A DNA stretch of 64,000 nucleotides from Erythrophleum ivorense (lineage: Eukaryota > Streptophyta > Magnoliopsida > Fabales > Fabaceae), in assembly GCA_026724425.1 (NCBI GenBank), contig JAIUCV010000117.1, forward strand, positions 1,707,501 to 1,771,500. The letters run 5' to 3'. The position numbers were made by a program, and so were the translations under genes. Every line of letters begins with the position of its first letter. Position 1 is the stretch's first letter. Below are positions 10,649 through 22,887 of the stretch, piece by piece. A model generated the notes under the pieces. That model ran no database searches. It had not been told where the DNA came from and worked only from the letters and a program-made list of their open reading frames with translations.

Positions 10649-13600
10649 ATGATGGGGCATCTCCGGCGACGGCAAGAGAGTATAGACGAGGAAGAGGAGT
10701 TAAATGGCGACGTTTCATCGCGAGGAGGTAAATTCAGCCTGGCCGATACGTTTCGGTGGCTAGATTCCTCCGAGCATCGGATAATTGACTCCAGTGACCA
10801 TAAGGATCACCGATTCATCATACATCCCAAAAACAGGTGATTTCTTCTCTTCTCTTATCTTCTCGCTCTTTTACACAGTGCAGAGAAATTAGTAATTTGT
10901 TTTTTCTTTAATTAATTCTCTAAATAAATGTCATTTAGATTTTTATTGGCTGATAAAAACGTAGATAACACCTTACTAGAAATCTGGAAAATATCTCTTT
11001 TTTGTTTTTAAATTAAAAAATCTTATCCAACATACCACTTTATAATATTTGTCTCCGTCAGTTTAACTTTTTTATTTATTTATTAATAGTAATGTAGTCT
11101 CTGTCTATTTTTATTTTAAGGAATGTATTTTTTTTAGTACTTATAAGTTGAGGTTGATGTTGAAAAAATAAGCTTATAAGATTGAAGATTTTATATAAAC
11201 AGTACAAGAGTAAGGTTGATGTTGAAAAAAATGAGATTGTATGATTGAAGATTTTCTTTAAACAATAAAATTCAGGAGTTCGATGAATAATCTTTTTCAC
11301 ATTATTCGGAAGTCAACTTTAGATGCAATTTTTACACAAAAAAAAAAACTTTGGATGCAATTTTATTCGGAAGTGATTTTGTTGTAGATTTCATTTGATT
11401 TTACTTTTTATTTTTTTGTGGGACACTTCCTCATATTCTTATCTTTTTGTTTTAAATTCTCTACATGTCATTTCACGCACATACAGAGTTTCTATTGGCT
11501 TATTAGAAAAGAGACGTGATAACTTTAGTTAAAGTCTCAAAATATCTTCTTCTTTTTAGTAAAATACTTTGATATTTTATTCACAATTTGCCTTGTGGCT
11601 ATTTTATTTGGTACCTTATTATTAGCGTAGTAGTCTCTGCCTATTTTAAGTATGAACCAAAGTTTTTTTTAAAGAATTTTTGTGAAACAACTACTCCTAT
11701 AAGATTTAGGATCGAAGGCCTTCAAAATAATTAGATGAATTATGTTTGGCACGGTAATCGAAATCGAAAGTCAATTTTAGATGCAAATTAATTAGGTGAT
11801 TTTGTTGTAGATATTCTTCATATTCTATTTTATTTTGCTGGGACACCTCCCATTTTCTTACTTTTTTTTTTCCACCTCATGTTTATGAAAAATCATTTGT
11901 TTTCTTTATAGCCGACCTGTTTGTAATTTAAATTTTAAATAACATCAATTTTTCTTTAAATAGAAATCCTACGTTAACTTGAACCCCACTATAGAAAATG
12001 CTGTTACACTCACTTCAAAATATTTTATAAATTATAGGGGTATAACAGTAATTACATGTGTTGTGAAAGAGACAACGAAGATCGGATTATAAATTTTGGT
12101 TCCACCATAGATGCCGTAACAAGAGGCCACACGTGGAAAATCATTCACCTGTTCTTTCAAAACTCTTAATAAAAGCAGAAAATAACAATATTATAAAGTA
12201 TAAACTAATAAAATTATCCAACTTACTAGTAAAAAAATGTATATCCAACTAAATCCAGCGAACAAATTAAATTTTTAAACGTTTGTAACTTGCACGCCTA
12301 TGTTTAATTAGCTACATTACCAATTTGATCCATTTACCGATTAAGTGAGATAGATCACAGATCAAGTATACATTTTCAAAAATCTTTTGATAAGACATGA
12401 AACTAATAAGAATTGGAGAAAATTTTACCAGGTGGTACAAGGCATGGGAAATGTTTATATTGGTTTGGGCAATATACTCATCTTTGTTCACTCCCATGGA
12501 GTTTGGTTTCTTCCGTGGTCTTCCCGAAAATCTCTTTGTACTCGACATTGTTGGTCAGATCGCTTTCTTGGTCGATATTGTTCTTCAGTTTTTTGTCGCA
12601 TTCCGCGACGGTCAGACTTACCGGACCGACTACAAACCAACACATATTGCTATCAGGTAAGTTGTGGACATTGACAAACATTTCTGGATTTGTGCTTTCT
12701 ATGGTTTTTTCATTAGAGGAAAACTTTGTCTTTTTGCATTATGTTTCTTAGGTACTTGAAGTCGCATTTTTTCTTGGATTTCGTCAGTTGTTTTCCATGG
12801 GATCTTATCTACAAGGTATTTTTAATCTTAGCTCTCTAGCATTAACTGAAATCTTTTTAAAAAAAGTACTCTGTCTTTGTCAAATGTGGAAAATCTGGTT
12901 TACGGTTTGATTTGGGTTCAATTTGTTACCCCGTTATATTGGATTTTTAGAAACTTGAACCAAAGATAACCATTTGTAATTGCTTTGGTCCAATTTTGGA
13001 TTATTTAGCTTTTGGTTTTATCGAGTTTCTAGAAACTAAATTTGAAATAAAATTTATCTGTGATGAAGTTTGATTCATTTTTCTAGTTTGCAATTAAAGT
13101 TTGGTTAGCTTGGATTTTTAGGAAAAACATAATCAAAATAATTTTTTTTTTTATATATATAAGTTATTACAGTATGTCTTTGTCAAATGTGGAAAATCTG
13201 ATTTACGGTTTGGTTTGGGTTCAATTTGTTTCCGGTTCTATTGGATTTTTAGAAACTTGAACCAAATATAACCATTTGTAGTTGGTTTGGTTCAATTTTG
13301 GTTTACTTAGTTTTGGTTTTATCAAGTTTTTAGAAATTAAAACTAAATTAAAAACTATATGTAATTAAGTTTGATTCATTTCTACTTTGCAATTTTAGTT
13401 TAGTTAGCTTGGATTTTTAGGTAAAACATAATTAAAATAATTAATTTAACTAATATTATATTTAATTTACGCTTAAGAGTTTGGTTCCAAACTTTAAATT
13501 TGTATAATAATAATAATCTTTTGAGTCTTGAGATGTTTTCTTGTTTGCAGGTGTCAGGGAAACATGAACTGGTGAGGTACATATTGTGGATAAGACTGTT

Positions 13601-16219
13601 TCGTGTACGCAAAGTGACTGGTTTTTTTCATAGGCTTGAGAAAGACACAAGAGTCAACTATCTCTTCACTAGAATCTTGAAGCTCGTTTTCGTCGAAGTC
13701 TATTGTACTCACACTGCTGCTTGCATCTTCTATTACTTGGCCACCACTCTTCCTCCTGAGAACGAGGGTTACACTTGGATCGGTAGCCTGAAATTAGGAG
13801 ACTATAGCTACGAGAATTTCCGACAAATCGATCTCTGGAAACGTTACATCACGTCTCTCTACTTCGCCATTGTCACTATGGCCACTGTCGGTAAAACGAA
13901 AACAAAAACTCGATTTTGATGATAATCATTTTTCATTATTTATCACAAAGAGATTGATGTGTGATCTTATTTCTTTTGCTTCAGGTTATGGGGACATACA
14001 CGCGGTGAATCTAAGAGAAATGATATTCGTAATGATATATGTTTCGCTCGATATGGTTCTCGGGGCCTACCTGATTGGTAACATCACTGCTTTGATTGTG
14101 AAAGGATCAAACACAGAGAGATTTAGAGATAAAATGAATGAGCTTATAAGTTTCATGAACCGCAAAAAACTCGGGAGAGACATTCGTGGCCAGATAACAC
14201 GTCATGTGAGATTGCAGTACGATAGTAACTACACTGACACTGTCACGCTTCAAGACATCCCAGCTTCGATCCGCGCCAAGGTACCCTAATAAATATATTG
14301 TTTTTTCATTAACAGTGAGTATTGTACTTTTTGGTCATAATCTTTTCGATGTTGGGAGTTGAGAAGGTTTAGTTTCTTTGCAGATTGCGCAATTGTTGTA
14401 CATGCCTTACATTGAGAAAATCCCTCTCTTCAAAGGCTGCTCATCAGAGTTTATTAATCAGATAGTGATAAGGCTCCATGAAGAGTATTTTCTTCCAGGA
14501 GAAGTAATCACAGAGCAAGGAAATGTCGTGGATCATTTGTATTTCGTCTGTGAAGGCTTACTTGTAAGTCAAATCTCATTGCATTTGATTGTTCGTGTGT
14601 CTTTGCCTCTTTTATATACGTCTCCCACTTTGTAAAATTTTTGTGGATTTTTGTAGGAAGCTCTTGTTACAAGAACAGATGGAACAGAAGAGAGTGTGAC
14701 GTTTCTTGGGCCTCACGCTTCTTTTGGAGATATCTCCATCATTTGCAACATCTCTCAACCTTTCACAGTTAGGGTTTGTGATTTATGCCATCTTTTACGC
14801 CTCGATAAACAGTCTTTCTCCAACATCCTCGAGATTTATTTCCAAGACGGACGCAAAATCTTGGACAATCTTATGGAGGTACTCCTTTTTAGAACCGTTT
14901 CTTTACATTGAATTCGATGATACATATAGAGAAATTATTTAGCAACTTGATCGCGGTTTCTTGGCAGGGGAAGGAATCGAATGAGAGGGTAAAGAAGTTA
15001 GAGTCTGACATTATGATTCACATTGGGAAACAAGAAGCAGAACTTGCATTGAGAGTAAACAGTGCAGCTTTCCAAGGAGATATCTACCATCTTAAAAGCT
15101 TAATCCGCGCAGGAGCCGATCCTAACAAAACAGATTACGATGGAAGATCACCGCTTGTATGTTTATTCGCTTATCTTGCTTCTTCGCCACGGAACATTCT
15201 TGTTTTAATCTGTAAAATGTCTCCTTCTTCATATGCAGCATCTTGCAGCATCTAGGGGATACGATGACATTACATTGTTTCTTATTCAAGAAGGTGTCGA
15301 TATCAACCTAAAAGGTAGAATGTAAGTTTGATATAATAGGAAAATGTTATTTTGTGTTATGTTTACGCTCTTGGTCATATATTTGTGCAGATAAGTTCGG
15401 GAACACGCCATTGTTAGAGGCTGTGAAAGCAGGGCAAGACAGAGTGATTAGTTTGCTTGTGAAAGAAGGAGCCTCCTTTGCCCTAGAAGATTCGGGTAAC
15501 TTCCTTTGCACGGCTATTGTTAAAGGAGACTCTGACTTTCTCAAGAGATTGCTCTCAAGCGGTATGGATCCAAACAGTGAAGATTATGATCACAGAACGC
15601 CACTTCATGTCGCTGCTTCTGAAGGCTTATACTTGATGGCTAAGATGTTGGTTGAAGCAGGAGCTAGTGTCATCGCTAAAGACCGGTAAAATTCATACCA
15701 AAAGAATCATCAAATTGCTTAAAAATTAAACTTAATAAACTTCAACATTCTTATCTTTGAAGTTGGGGAAACTCTCCGCTTGACGAAGCTCGAATGTGCG
15801 GAAACAAGAAACTGATTAAGCTACTAGAAGATGCAAAAACGGCTCAGTCATCTATCTACCCTTCAAGCTCTCATGAACTACAAGGTACTCGAACTCTTCC
15901 CATCAGGAAATATAACTCAAAAATGGATCTTGTAACCTTTGAATTGTTGAAAACAGAGAGAAGTGAGAGGCGAAAATGCACGGTCTTTCCATTCCACCCG
16001 CACGAGGCAAAAGAGGAGCGTTGTAAAAAGCATGGAGTTGTGGTTTGGATCCCGAGCGATGTTCAGAAACTAGTAGTAACCGCTGCGCAAGAGCTGGGGC
16101 TATCGGATGAAGCCTCCTTTGTAATATTATCAAAAGAAGAAGGTCGTATCACAGACATTGATATGATCAGTGATGGACAGAAATTGTATTTAATTAGTGA
16201 TACTGCTGATCAAATATAG
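10649..16219 (+). CDS. GORK: GORK, outward-rectifying Shaker-type K+ channel
   Basis: Twelve exons: 10649-10836, 12432-12656, 12752-12815, 13551-13890, 13985-14280, 14384-14563, 14657-14878, 14968-15156, 15239-15314, 15391-15685, 15763-15884, 15957-16219. The spliced frame is 819 residues without stops, the length known for GORK. An alternative start is the next ATG (10652), which matches the usual MG start. Visible parts: six transmembrane segments with an arginine-rich S4 (RYILWIRLFRVRKV), selectivity filter TVGYGD (271-276, split by intron 4), cyclic-nucleotide-binding-like domain (about 380-500), ankyrin repeats (about 520-690) and a C-terminal KHA domain. In Arabidopsis GORK carries guard-cell K+ efflux during stomatal closure and root K+ release at the plasma membrane. 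Pore-region details (YDSNYTDTV, IAQLLYMPYI) fit GORK better than SKOR. The 72-bp last intron has no stop and is a multiple of 3, so it can be mistaken for coding sequence. Intron 1 is long (1.6 kb). Confidence 0.95.
12872..13442 (+). repeat. tandem duplication inside GORK intron 3
   Basis: Two imperfect copies of about 270 bp (12872-13142 and 13175-13442) both start TGTCTTTGTCAAATGTGGAA and end AAAACATAATYAAAATAATT. They make up most of the 735-bp intron. No coding effect is visible. Confidence 0.85.
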
Positions 16220-16642
16220 TTATCCGACCCACTCCATATCTTTGATTCTTTCGATCATTCCACACAAGAGTTATTGAGTTATTATAGAGCATTCTAGAAA
16301 CAAAAGGATGTATGTTGTAGATTCTACTGATTTTTTTCTATTACAAAAGAGTCCTACTTCATATAACAAACATACCTAGAGAAAATATGTACTTAATATA
16401 TCTTGGAGCAATCTCACCATGGTTACAAGCTATTGCATATCCACATTATGAAAGATAAAATGAATAGTTATGAAGAAGAGATATGATCCCCCAAAAGCGT
16501 TTTTCAGGTGTGTTTAAACATTTATGGATTGTTAGAATAGGTTATCTTGTAAAAAGCCAAAACATCATATAGGTGAAGTTATTGTGTCATTAACCCTAAA
16601 ACAAAATCTATCAAAATACATAACTCTTGTGTGTCTTCCCAT
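16156..16642. other. GORK 3' end and spacer; parent sequence of a tail copy at 51401-51608
   Basis: The last GORK codons and about 125 bp of 3' flank (to about 16345) recur in decayed form beside PUB21 at 51401-51608. The remainder up to 16642 is AT-rich with no gene. Confidence 0.6.
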
Positions 16643-18446
16643 CTATCGTCTCCTCTTCCGCATAACCTGCGGGAACTCGAGAGGGACAGGTAAGGTCGCT
16701 AACAAAACTGTCTTGTCACGCTCGAATTTGCAGCCAAGGTTCACAAATTGCTTCCTCACATCAACTTTGCTCACCCTCAGATCTTTAGCTATGTCTTCGG
16801 GGTCGGTCTTGAACTTATCCACGTGAAGGGAGAGCACAAGAACGTACCTTATCAGAAGGTTGATCTTGTCAATAGGTATCTTGTCCGATTCATGATCCTT
16901 GAACAAACTCTTACATTTCTGACAAATGATTCCCGGAAACCTATGGTCCTTAGCCGAATCGAAACCAACCATTGAGTTCATGTCCTTAAACTTAACAAAA
17001 TGGGTTAAGAGTGATAAGAAACAAGAAACCCTCTGCTTCTCAGTGTCGTCCTGCAAATACACAAATTAATGAAAGACTTGCCATGTATGTCTTATTCCAA
17101 GAAAAGGATAAAAGAAAATGTTACCTTCATATCTCGGAACCTGTACAATCTGTTTTGCACAAATAAAGGGTAAGCATTGGTTGCGGCTACTCCAGTTTCT
17201 TGCTGAAGAAGCAAGTAAATATCTTGAAGAAAGTCCCATTCTCCCTTTGCGATGATCTTTTCTATAGGATAAGCTTTACTTGGATTCGTCGCAGAAGCAT
17301 CATAAGGAGGATTGTTGCGAGCAATAGTTGAATTTTTGTTTTCATAAAGAGTTTTTTTCTTAACATATACTTCGTTAAGTTTCTCATCAAGGACCTTAAG
17401 AGCCTCATGATCATCTCCTAGGTTTAAAGCGCGTTTCTTCTTGTCCTGCATAGAGAAAGCACATTATCATACTAACATATAAATCTCTCAACAATCTTAA
17501 TATGGCATTCTAAATAGGTACTGATCAGGGACTAAACTATTGCTATGAATGTTGCAGCCTTATACATGTAATGATACCAATAAGACTGATGTTGGCTGGC
17601 TCAGAGCACAAGCAAGTGAAGCTAATATTTAAAAAGAAAAAATAGAGTACGCATACCTTATTAATAACCTTCTGTGTACCATAAAGTTCGGTAAGTTCTT
17701 CCTTTTTTTTCCCGTAGTTCTCCTTCGCTAAGTTCTGTGATGAGCTCACTTGTTGAAGCTTTTTCAGGTTTACCTCTTGGCTCCAATCTGAATATCTGCA
17801 ATTGTAACCAACACTTCAAATCAGGATCCTTTAAAGGAAGCTATTATTGTTTTATCCAAAAAATAACGGAAGCTATTATTATTTTAGTGACACAAACCAA
17901 ATGGTCAACTCTTAAAAATCATCTGATATATTTTTTTTTCATAACAATACTCTCAAACTAGAATTATCATTAGATCAAGAAATTTATCACTAGATTTAGC
18001 AATATAGAAATTTATCACTAGGTTATGCAATATAGTGATTAAGAAACTTTGTTTTCAACCTCATTAATTAGAACAATTTTTCGATTATTGCAACATTATT
18101 GTGAGCAATTGGTAGAATCTTTAATGTCTGAGTCTCTTTATCAAGAACACCTAGTGTATACATACAAGTCTGTCTAGTTGCTTGCTCGCCGGTGCAACTG
18201 GAGCCCACAAACTCCACGGTTGAGCCTTGCGGGCTTACAACAACCTGAAACCTCTTCTTCGACTTAATGTTTATGCTTGTAAACCGTAACCCTGTAGTCG
18301 GATTTTTGATTTTCCGAACAAGGATCGTATCCTGAAGAGAAATAAGCGACAATTGGAGAGATTCTATCAGACTTCTCGGATATTTGGTTGACCTTGATGT
18401 TCATTGTCTCGTCTTCTTCGTGATTCTCTGTTTCGCTTGTTATCAT
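16643..18446 (-). pseudogene. RNA polymerase I subunit A49-like gene with two frameshifts
   Basis: Minus-strand exons: 18446-18095, 17795-17657, 17445-17125, 17050-16643. Together they spell an A49/PAF53-type protein (RNA_pol_I_A49 family): N-terminal FSSGYDPCSEN and KKRFQVVVSPQGSTVEFVGSSCTGEQA, then IFRLEPR, then DKKKRALNLGDD, PPYDASATNPSKAYPIEKIIAKGEWDFL, and a C-terminal winged-helix part ending LLATLPVPLEFPQVMRKRRR. A49 is a Pol I subunit for rRNA gene transcription in the nucleolus. The frame must shift near 18265 (after VTVYKHKH) and again at a run of eight A's near 17702-17710. The first donor is a poor GTTGCA. Either this is a pseudogenised duplicate or the assembly has two indels. 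The last two exons look undamaged. Confidence 0.75.
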
Positions 18447-18639
18447 CTTTTTATTTATTCTTTTTTTGAACTTCTGATCCTCGGTCGATATAACGGAAGT
18501 TCAACGATGTACAAAGGGATACATAAAAGGAAACTCACAAAATGATAAACCCTAGCTTTCTCGAGATTGTTTGGAAAAATTGCAAAACAAAGCCTTATGT
18601 TTGTAAACCCTCGACTAACTTTACCCTAATCATAGCAGT

Positions 18640-18663
18640 TTTTTTTTTTTTTTTTTTTTTTTT
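18640..18663. repeat. poly(T) tract in A49-like gene upstream spacer
   Basis: An uninterrupted T run of about 24 bp lies in the AT-rich sequence upstream of the A49-like start (18447-18750). That spacer holds nothing else recognisable. Confidence 0.7.
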
Positions 18664-18754
18664 AACATCTAATCTTTTTTATAAAAGAAATGGTACAGTT
18701 ACATATAAAGTGCATGTGCATAAAATAATAAAATTACAATAAAGTAACTTATGG

Positions 18755-18947
18755 AAAAACTATAAAACAAAAGAAGAAGTAACATTCGGCAATGGCAGGG
18801 CAGCAACGGCAATATATAGAAGCGTTGCTTGTTAACAGAGGATCCACTCTGGAATCATCCTTCTTCAAATTCGCATTTAAAATCATGCGATCTTCGTAGC
18901 AGTTTATTTGTTTAGTATATAGTGCTAAATTTAGGTGTTGTTTGGGG
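18755..18947 (+). repeat. 190-bp direct repeat, copy A
   Basis: It runs from GAAAAACTATAAAACAAAAG to GGTGTTGTTTGG and matches 22694-22887 closely over its whole length, in the same orientation. The inner part has GC-rich GGCAGCAACGGCAA-type runs often seen in plant hAT MITEs. Copy A directly abuts the broken end of the copia element at 18948. Confidence 0.8.
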
Positions 18948-21132
18948 AGGACGTTGATAGATGAGTTCAAAGGGAGTCTTCCCTTTCAGAAGCTTTGTTG
19001 GAGTCCGATTGATTAGATAAGCTGCTGTAAGAGCACAATAGCTCCAAAATTCAGTAGGGAGATGAGCTTGAAAACGAAGCGCACGAGCAACGTTTAAGAT
19101 ATGTCGATGCTTACGTTCGACGCGACCATTCTGTTGTGGGGTTCCAACGCAAGAGGTCTCATGAATGATTCCTTTTTGTGCGAAAAAGTCAGCTAAGCAT
19201 ACAAACTCAGATCCATTGTCACTACGGAGAATCTTGACTTGACTCATGAATTGCTGTTCAACAAGTGCAACAAAATTCTTGATGTGTTGTGGTGCTGTTT
19301 GTTTGGAAGGTAACAGATAAACCCAAACAGCTCTAGAGTAGTCGTCGACAATGGTTAAGAAATACTTAGATCCACAAATAGATGTTGTTCTGTATGGCCC
19401 CCAAAGATCGCAATGAATCATCTCAAAAGCTGAGCTCGTTTTATTAATACTCAAAGAAAAACTTTCTCTTGTTTGTTTTGCTCTTAAACAAATATCACAA
19501 GTCTTGGAATCAAAAATACTACTACTTAAATCAGAAAGCTCCAACATTTCCAAAGCCTTAGAGGAAGGATGTCCCAGACGACAATGCCAGAGATTCGCCG
19601 AGTTTATACTTGTCCCTTGCACCACCGCAGCAGCAGCCACTCCTCTAAAGGAATACAGCCCATTATGTTGTTCACCCGCTCCAATCAGCGTCCTCGTGAT
19701 GATGCGGTCCTGAACAACACAAAGTCTGTTAGTAATCTGGAAGATACACCCACTATCTCTGGTCAACTGTGATACCGAAATAAGGTGACAACGTAATCCA
19801 TCAACAAAGAAGACATCACGAAGACATAGTGTAGACCCCAACTGTACTTTCCCACGTTTAGAAGAAGTAGTGAATCTTCCATCGGGTAATTTTATCAACA
19901 TAGGTACCATATCAAAAATTTCAGTCAGAAACTCAATGCTTCCCGTCATATGATTCGAAGCTCCTGTATCAGTGATCCAAGATTCAAGAACATACATACC
20001 CGTAAGACGTTCAGATGCAGCAGGTTTATGTTCCTCGGGTTTGCGTTCCTCGAGCATACGTACCAACGTTTTCCATTGGTGATCATTGAGTCCACTTATT
20101 CCCACTCGATCAGCGGCAGTAAGGTTCGCATATGCAGGCACGGAACCATCATGAGCAGTGGTGACATGATTCAAGCGAGCAGAGTCAGCTATACGATCCT
20201 TAGGAGTAGTGTTTGGAGATGCTGGAGTCATACGAGCAGCTCCATTATTTGTCGGCCCACGAGAATAAGCCGAACCAAATTTACTTTTATTCTTTTCGCC
20301 AAACCAAGGTGGGTAACCGATTTTACGAAAAAAAATTTCAGCAAGGTGACCTGTTTTGCCACAGTAGGTACACACGATCTGACCGTTACCCCTGTTATCT
20401 GGTACACCACGCGAGAGCGTTTGAACCGCAAAACTCACACCTTCAATACATTCCTCATGCATTCTTCCAACAAGTTTGGATATCTTGTCTTGTGAAAGAG
20501 TATTATATGCCTCATCAAGTGAAGACAAAGGAACACGTGACAAAAGAGCAGATTTAACAGCTCCATATACAGATTCATCGAGACCCATGAGGAATTGGTG
20601 TAGTTTGTCTTCCTCACGTTCTTTCCGAACCTCGTCCATTGTCTTAGCACTTTGGTAGTCGGCTAAGCTTCTTCATATCTGCGTAAGTTTTTCGTAGTAC
20701 GCTTCGATGGCCAACCCTTTCTGTCTACAGTTGGCTAACTCTTGTTTGATACGTTGAACACGTTGTCCATTCTTGACGCCAAAACGTTTTTGAATGTGTG
20801 TCCACATCTCTTGAGCATCGTCAATATGACTGAGTGACGGTGTGAGATTGTCATCAATGGTAAGTTTCATCCATGAAGTGACCAGAGCATTGTTAGCAGT
20901 CCAATCCTCATAGTCAATAGAACTTGTATCCGGCTCCGGGATAGAGCCATCGACAAAACCAAATTTCTTTCTCACCTTAAGGGCCAAGCGCAGATTGGTA
21001 GCCCATGTATCGTAGTTAGGAAAGCGGCTTGGATATGAGAGAACCGGGGTTATCACCGGTTGTCAAGTCGTAAGAGGAAATTGTTCGGCGAGATTGTGAT
21101 GTTGAGAACACGAGCAGATTCAATACTCATTG
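18948..21132 (-). pseudogene. degenerate copia gag-pol (gag, protease, integrase)
   Basis: The gag frame begins near 21132 (MSIESARVLN…) but shifts twice before 21056. It reads openly from 21056 (PNYDTWATNLRLALK). A TGA at 20673-20671 stands where the family has Trp (LTQ-I-stop-RSLADYQ). The frame then continues to 18912. The zinc knuckle CTYCGKTGHLAEIF has lost its fourth Cys, which is now Phe. Protease: WITDTGASNHMTGS. Integrase: HCDLWGP, SDNGSEF, GTPQQNGRVERKH. The final residues after LIYQRPP come from the neighbouring repeat, not from copia. It is inactive. Confidence 0.88.
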
Positions 21133-21451
21133 TAAAGAAGAATTCGTTGATAGAAGTGAGCAATGAAAACTAGGTCAAAGAGAAGAGGTAAAAAAATACA
21201 GAGATAGATCTCTTAAGTGGAAATTTGATATCTCAAAATCGAAAGCAATAACCGTGAAGAAGTTAGGTTAAGGCTCTGATACCATAACAACAAACCTTAG
21301 TAGTGTAAAGGGTTTTCTTATTTGATATGATATGAAGGCAATGCCTTATATACAAAGTGATTAGAGTACATCTCTTAAACCTAGTTTAAACACATATAAA
21401 CTAATATGTACGGGAGCCCAATAGGCCCAATAGATTGCATCTAGGTTAACA
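18948..21451 (-). mobile_element. truncated Ty1/copia element (5' LTR, gag, protease, integrase only)
   Basis: Minus strand. A short 5' LTR (about 167 bp, 21451-21285, starting TGTTAACC) is followed by primer-binding site TGGTATCAGAGCC (21284-21272). Gag, protease and integrase follow. The element stops abruptly inside the integrase C-terminal region at 18948. Reverse transcriptase, RNase H and the 3' LTR are missing. The broken end coincides with the edge of direct-repeat copy A. The LTR 3' end does not show a clean CA. Confidence 0.85.
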
Positions 21452-22132
21452 CAGTCATCTTCCATGATTACAAGCTGGTTGTTTATGCTCTCTGAATCTT
21501 GACATTGAAGAGGAAGATGAATCTGTGGATGCTATTGTTGAGTGGGCTTATCAGCATCTTTTTCTTCTTCAAGCATAATTACGAGCACATTATCATTATC
21601 TTCTTCTTCTTTCTTCTTCTTCAACCACATTTCCGAGCCCATCAACATATGCCTTATCATCATCAACTTCTTCTTCGTCCTTTAGCATATCTTCGAGCCC
21701 ATCAACATCTGCCCTATCATAATGGTTTGAAAAAACATTATAAATGTTTCTCAAATTAAAAGGGTTTTCGATATGTCTTTATTCTTCTCCATGATCCATA
21801 CTCTGTGTTTCACCTTAGATTGATTCCAAACTGCAGAAGCAAACCGAAAATTAACACACACAAAAATATAATAGCTAACAACTATCTTGAAGCACATTGC
21901 ACATATATTGGTGACCTTATCCATATTAAACATTCTCACATTTGAATCAAGAACTAATTTAGTTATGTATTTGTCCAAATTCGACATAACTGATATTTAC
22001 AGTTCCTTAAAATAAAACTCAAAAGTGAACATTTTCAAACTTGCAAATGTAGATATACACCTGGCTCAAGCCTAGTTGTCAATATACAATTTTATATGTT
22101 ATATAGAGTTAAAGCTAAAGATTAGCGGAAGC
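21452..22132. other. spacer with a short acidic-repeat relic
   Basis: On the minus strand at about 21735-21560 a frame reads two units of the type DVDGL-E/G-followed-by-acidic residues (ADVDGLEDMLKDEEE; YVDGLGNVVEEEE), and the DNA is an imperfect duplication of about 65 bp. It ends quickly and I do not recognise a family. The rest is AT-rich with nothing to report. Confidence 0.3.
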
Positions 22133-22204
22133 TCCACTGTAGCACACCGGTTAAACAACTTGCTCTTTCCTCAACTTGTTCCGGGTTCGAAGCCCGGCAG
22201 TGGA
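22133..22204 (+). repeat. tRNA-like sequence, probable head of a SINE
   Basis: Seventy-two bases with a perfect 7-bp acceptor stem (TCCACTG/CAGTGGA) and a perfect T arm (CCGGG TTCGAAG CCCGG). The internal Pol III boxes are an A box-like TAGCACACCGG (22140-22150) and B box GGTTCGAAGCC (22184-22194). The anticodon arm does not pair and the variable loop is missing, so it is not a working tRNA. A tRNA-derived SINE is the likely explanation. Its body would run on toward 22380, with no clear tail or target duplication. Confidence 0.6.
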
Positions 22205-22693
22205 ATATACATTTGGGAAAAGGAATTAAAAACGTCACACACATTGCTCTTCCCAACATACATGATTTTCTTTTTTTCTCTAAACGGCATGCAATGCAAG
22301 TCAACTAGCTATAGATGCGTCAAAACGCAGCGTAAAAGTCAAACTTTCCATCATGGTTGGTTTTAATTTCCCCCATAAAAAACTTCATGCTACTGGCTAC
22401 ATATCATAATCCTCGAGACAACTTTCTCATAAAGCTCATGAATCTTTTCTCAAATCAATTCTTTTCGTAAATATTTTCCTTTAAATAACATCACTGAAAT
22501 AGAGGAAAGGTTAATCAAAATAACTGATTTGGAAAATAAACGCTTGAAATTTATATTCAATAGAATATTTTCTTGAAATAGATATATGAAGAATGCTGTT
22601 GGAGAAATTAGTTATATAGATAACCATAAGTTTGTTTTTTTGTTTTTTATTTTTCTGAGAAAGAAGATCATCATGAGTTGCATATACATGATA

Positions 22694-22887
22694 TATGAAA
22701 AACTGTAAAACAAAAGAAGAAGTAACATTCGCAATGGCAGCAGCGGCAACGGCAATACACAAGCGTTGCTTGTTAGATCCTCTGTAATCATCCTTCTTCA
22801 CATTCGCATATAAAATCACGCGATCTTCATATAACAGTTTATTTGTTTCGTATATAGTGGTAAATTTAGGTGTTGTTTGGTTTTGTT
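22694..22887 (+). repeat. 190-bp direct repeat, copy B
   Basis: This is the second copy of the 18755-18947 repeat. It is followed by sequence (22888-23010: TCCGACTTGGAATTC … TTCATTAATACACC) that also resembles 29900-30090, the flank of the GeBP-like duplication. This stretch may be a third, degenerate piece of that unit. Confidence 0.75.

Noticed and set aside
15885..15956. Extra 24 codons in GORK between ELQ and ERSERRKC
   Set aside because: This is a 72-bp GT-AG intron that happens to be open and a multiple of three. Without it the sequence joins as in known GORK proteins.
22133..22204. Functional tRNA gene
   Set aside because: The anticodon stem does not pair and the variable loop is absent, so a SINE head is a better reading.
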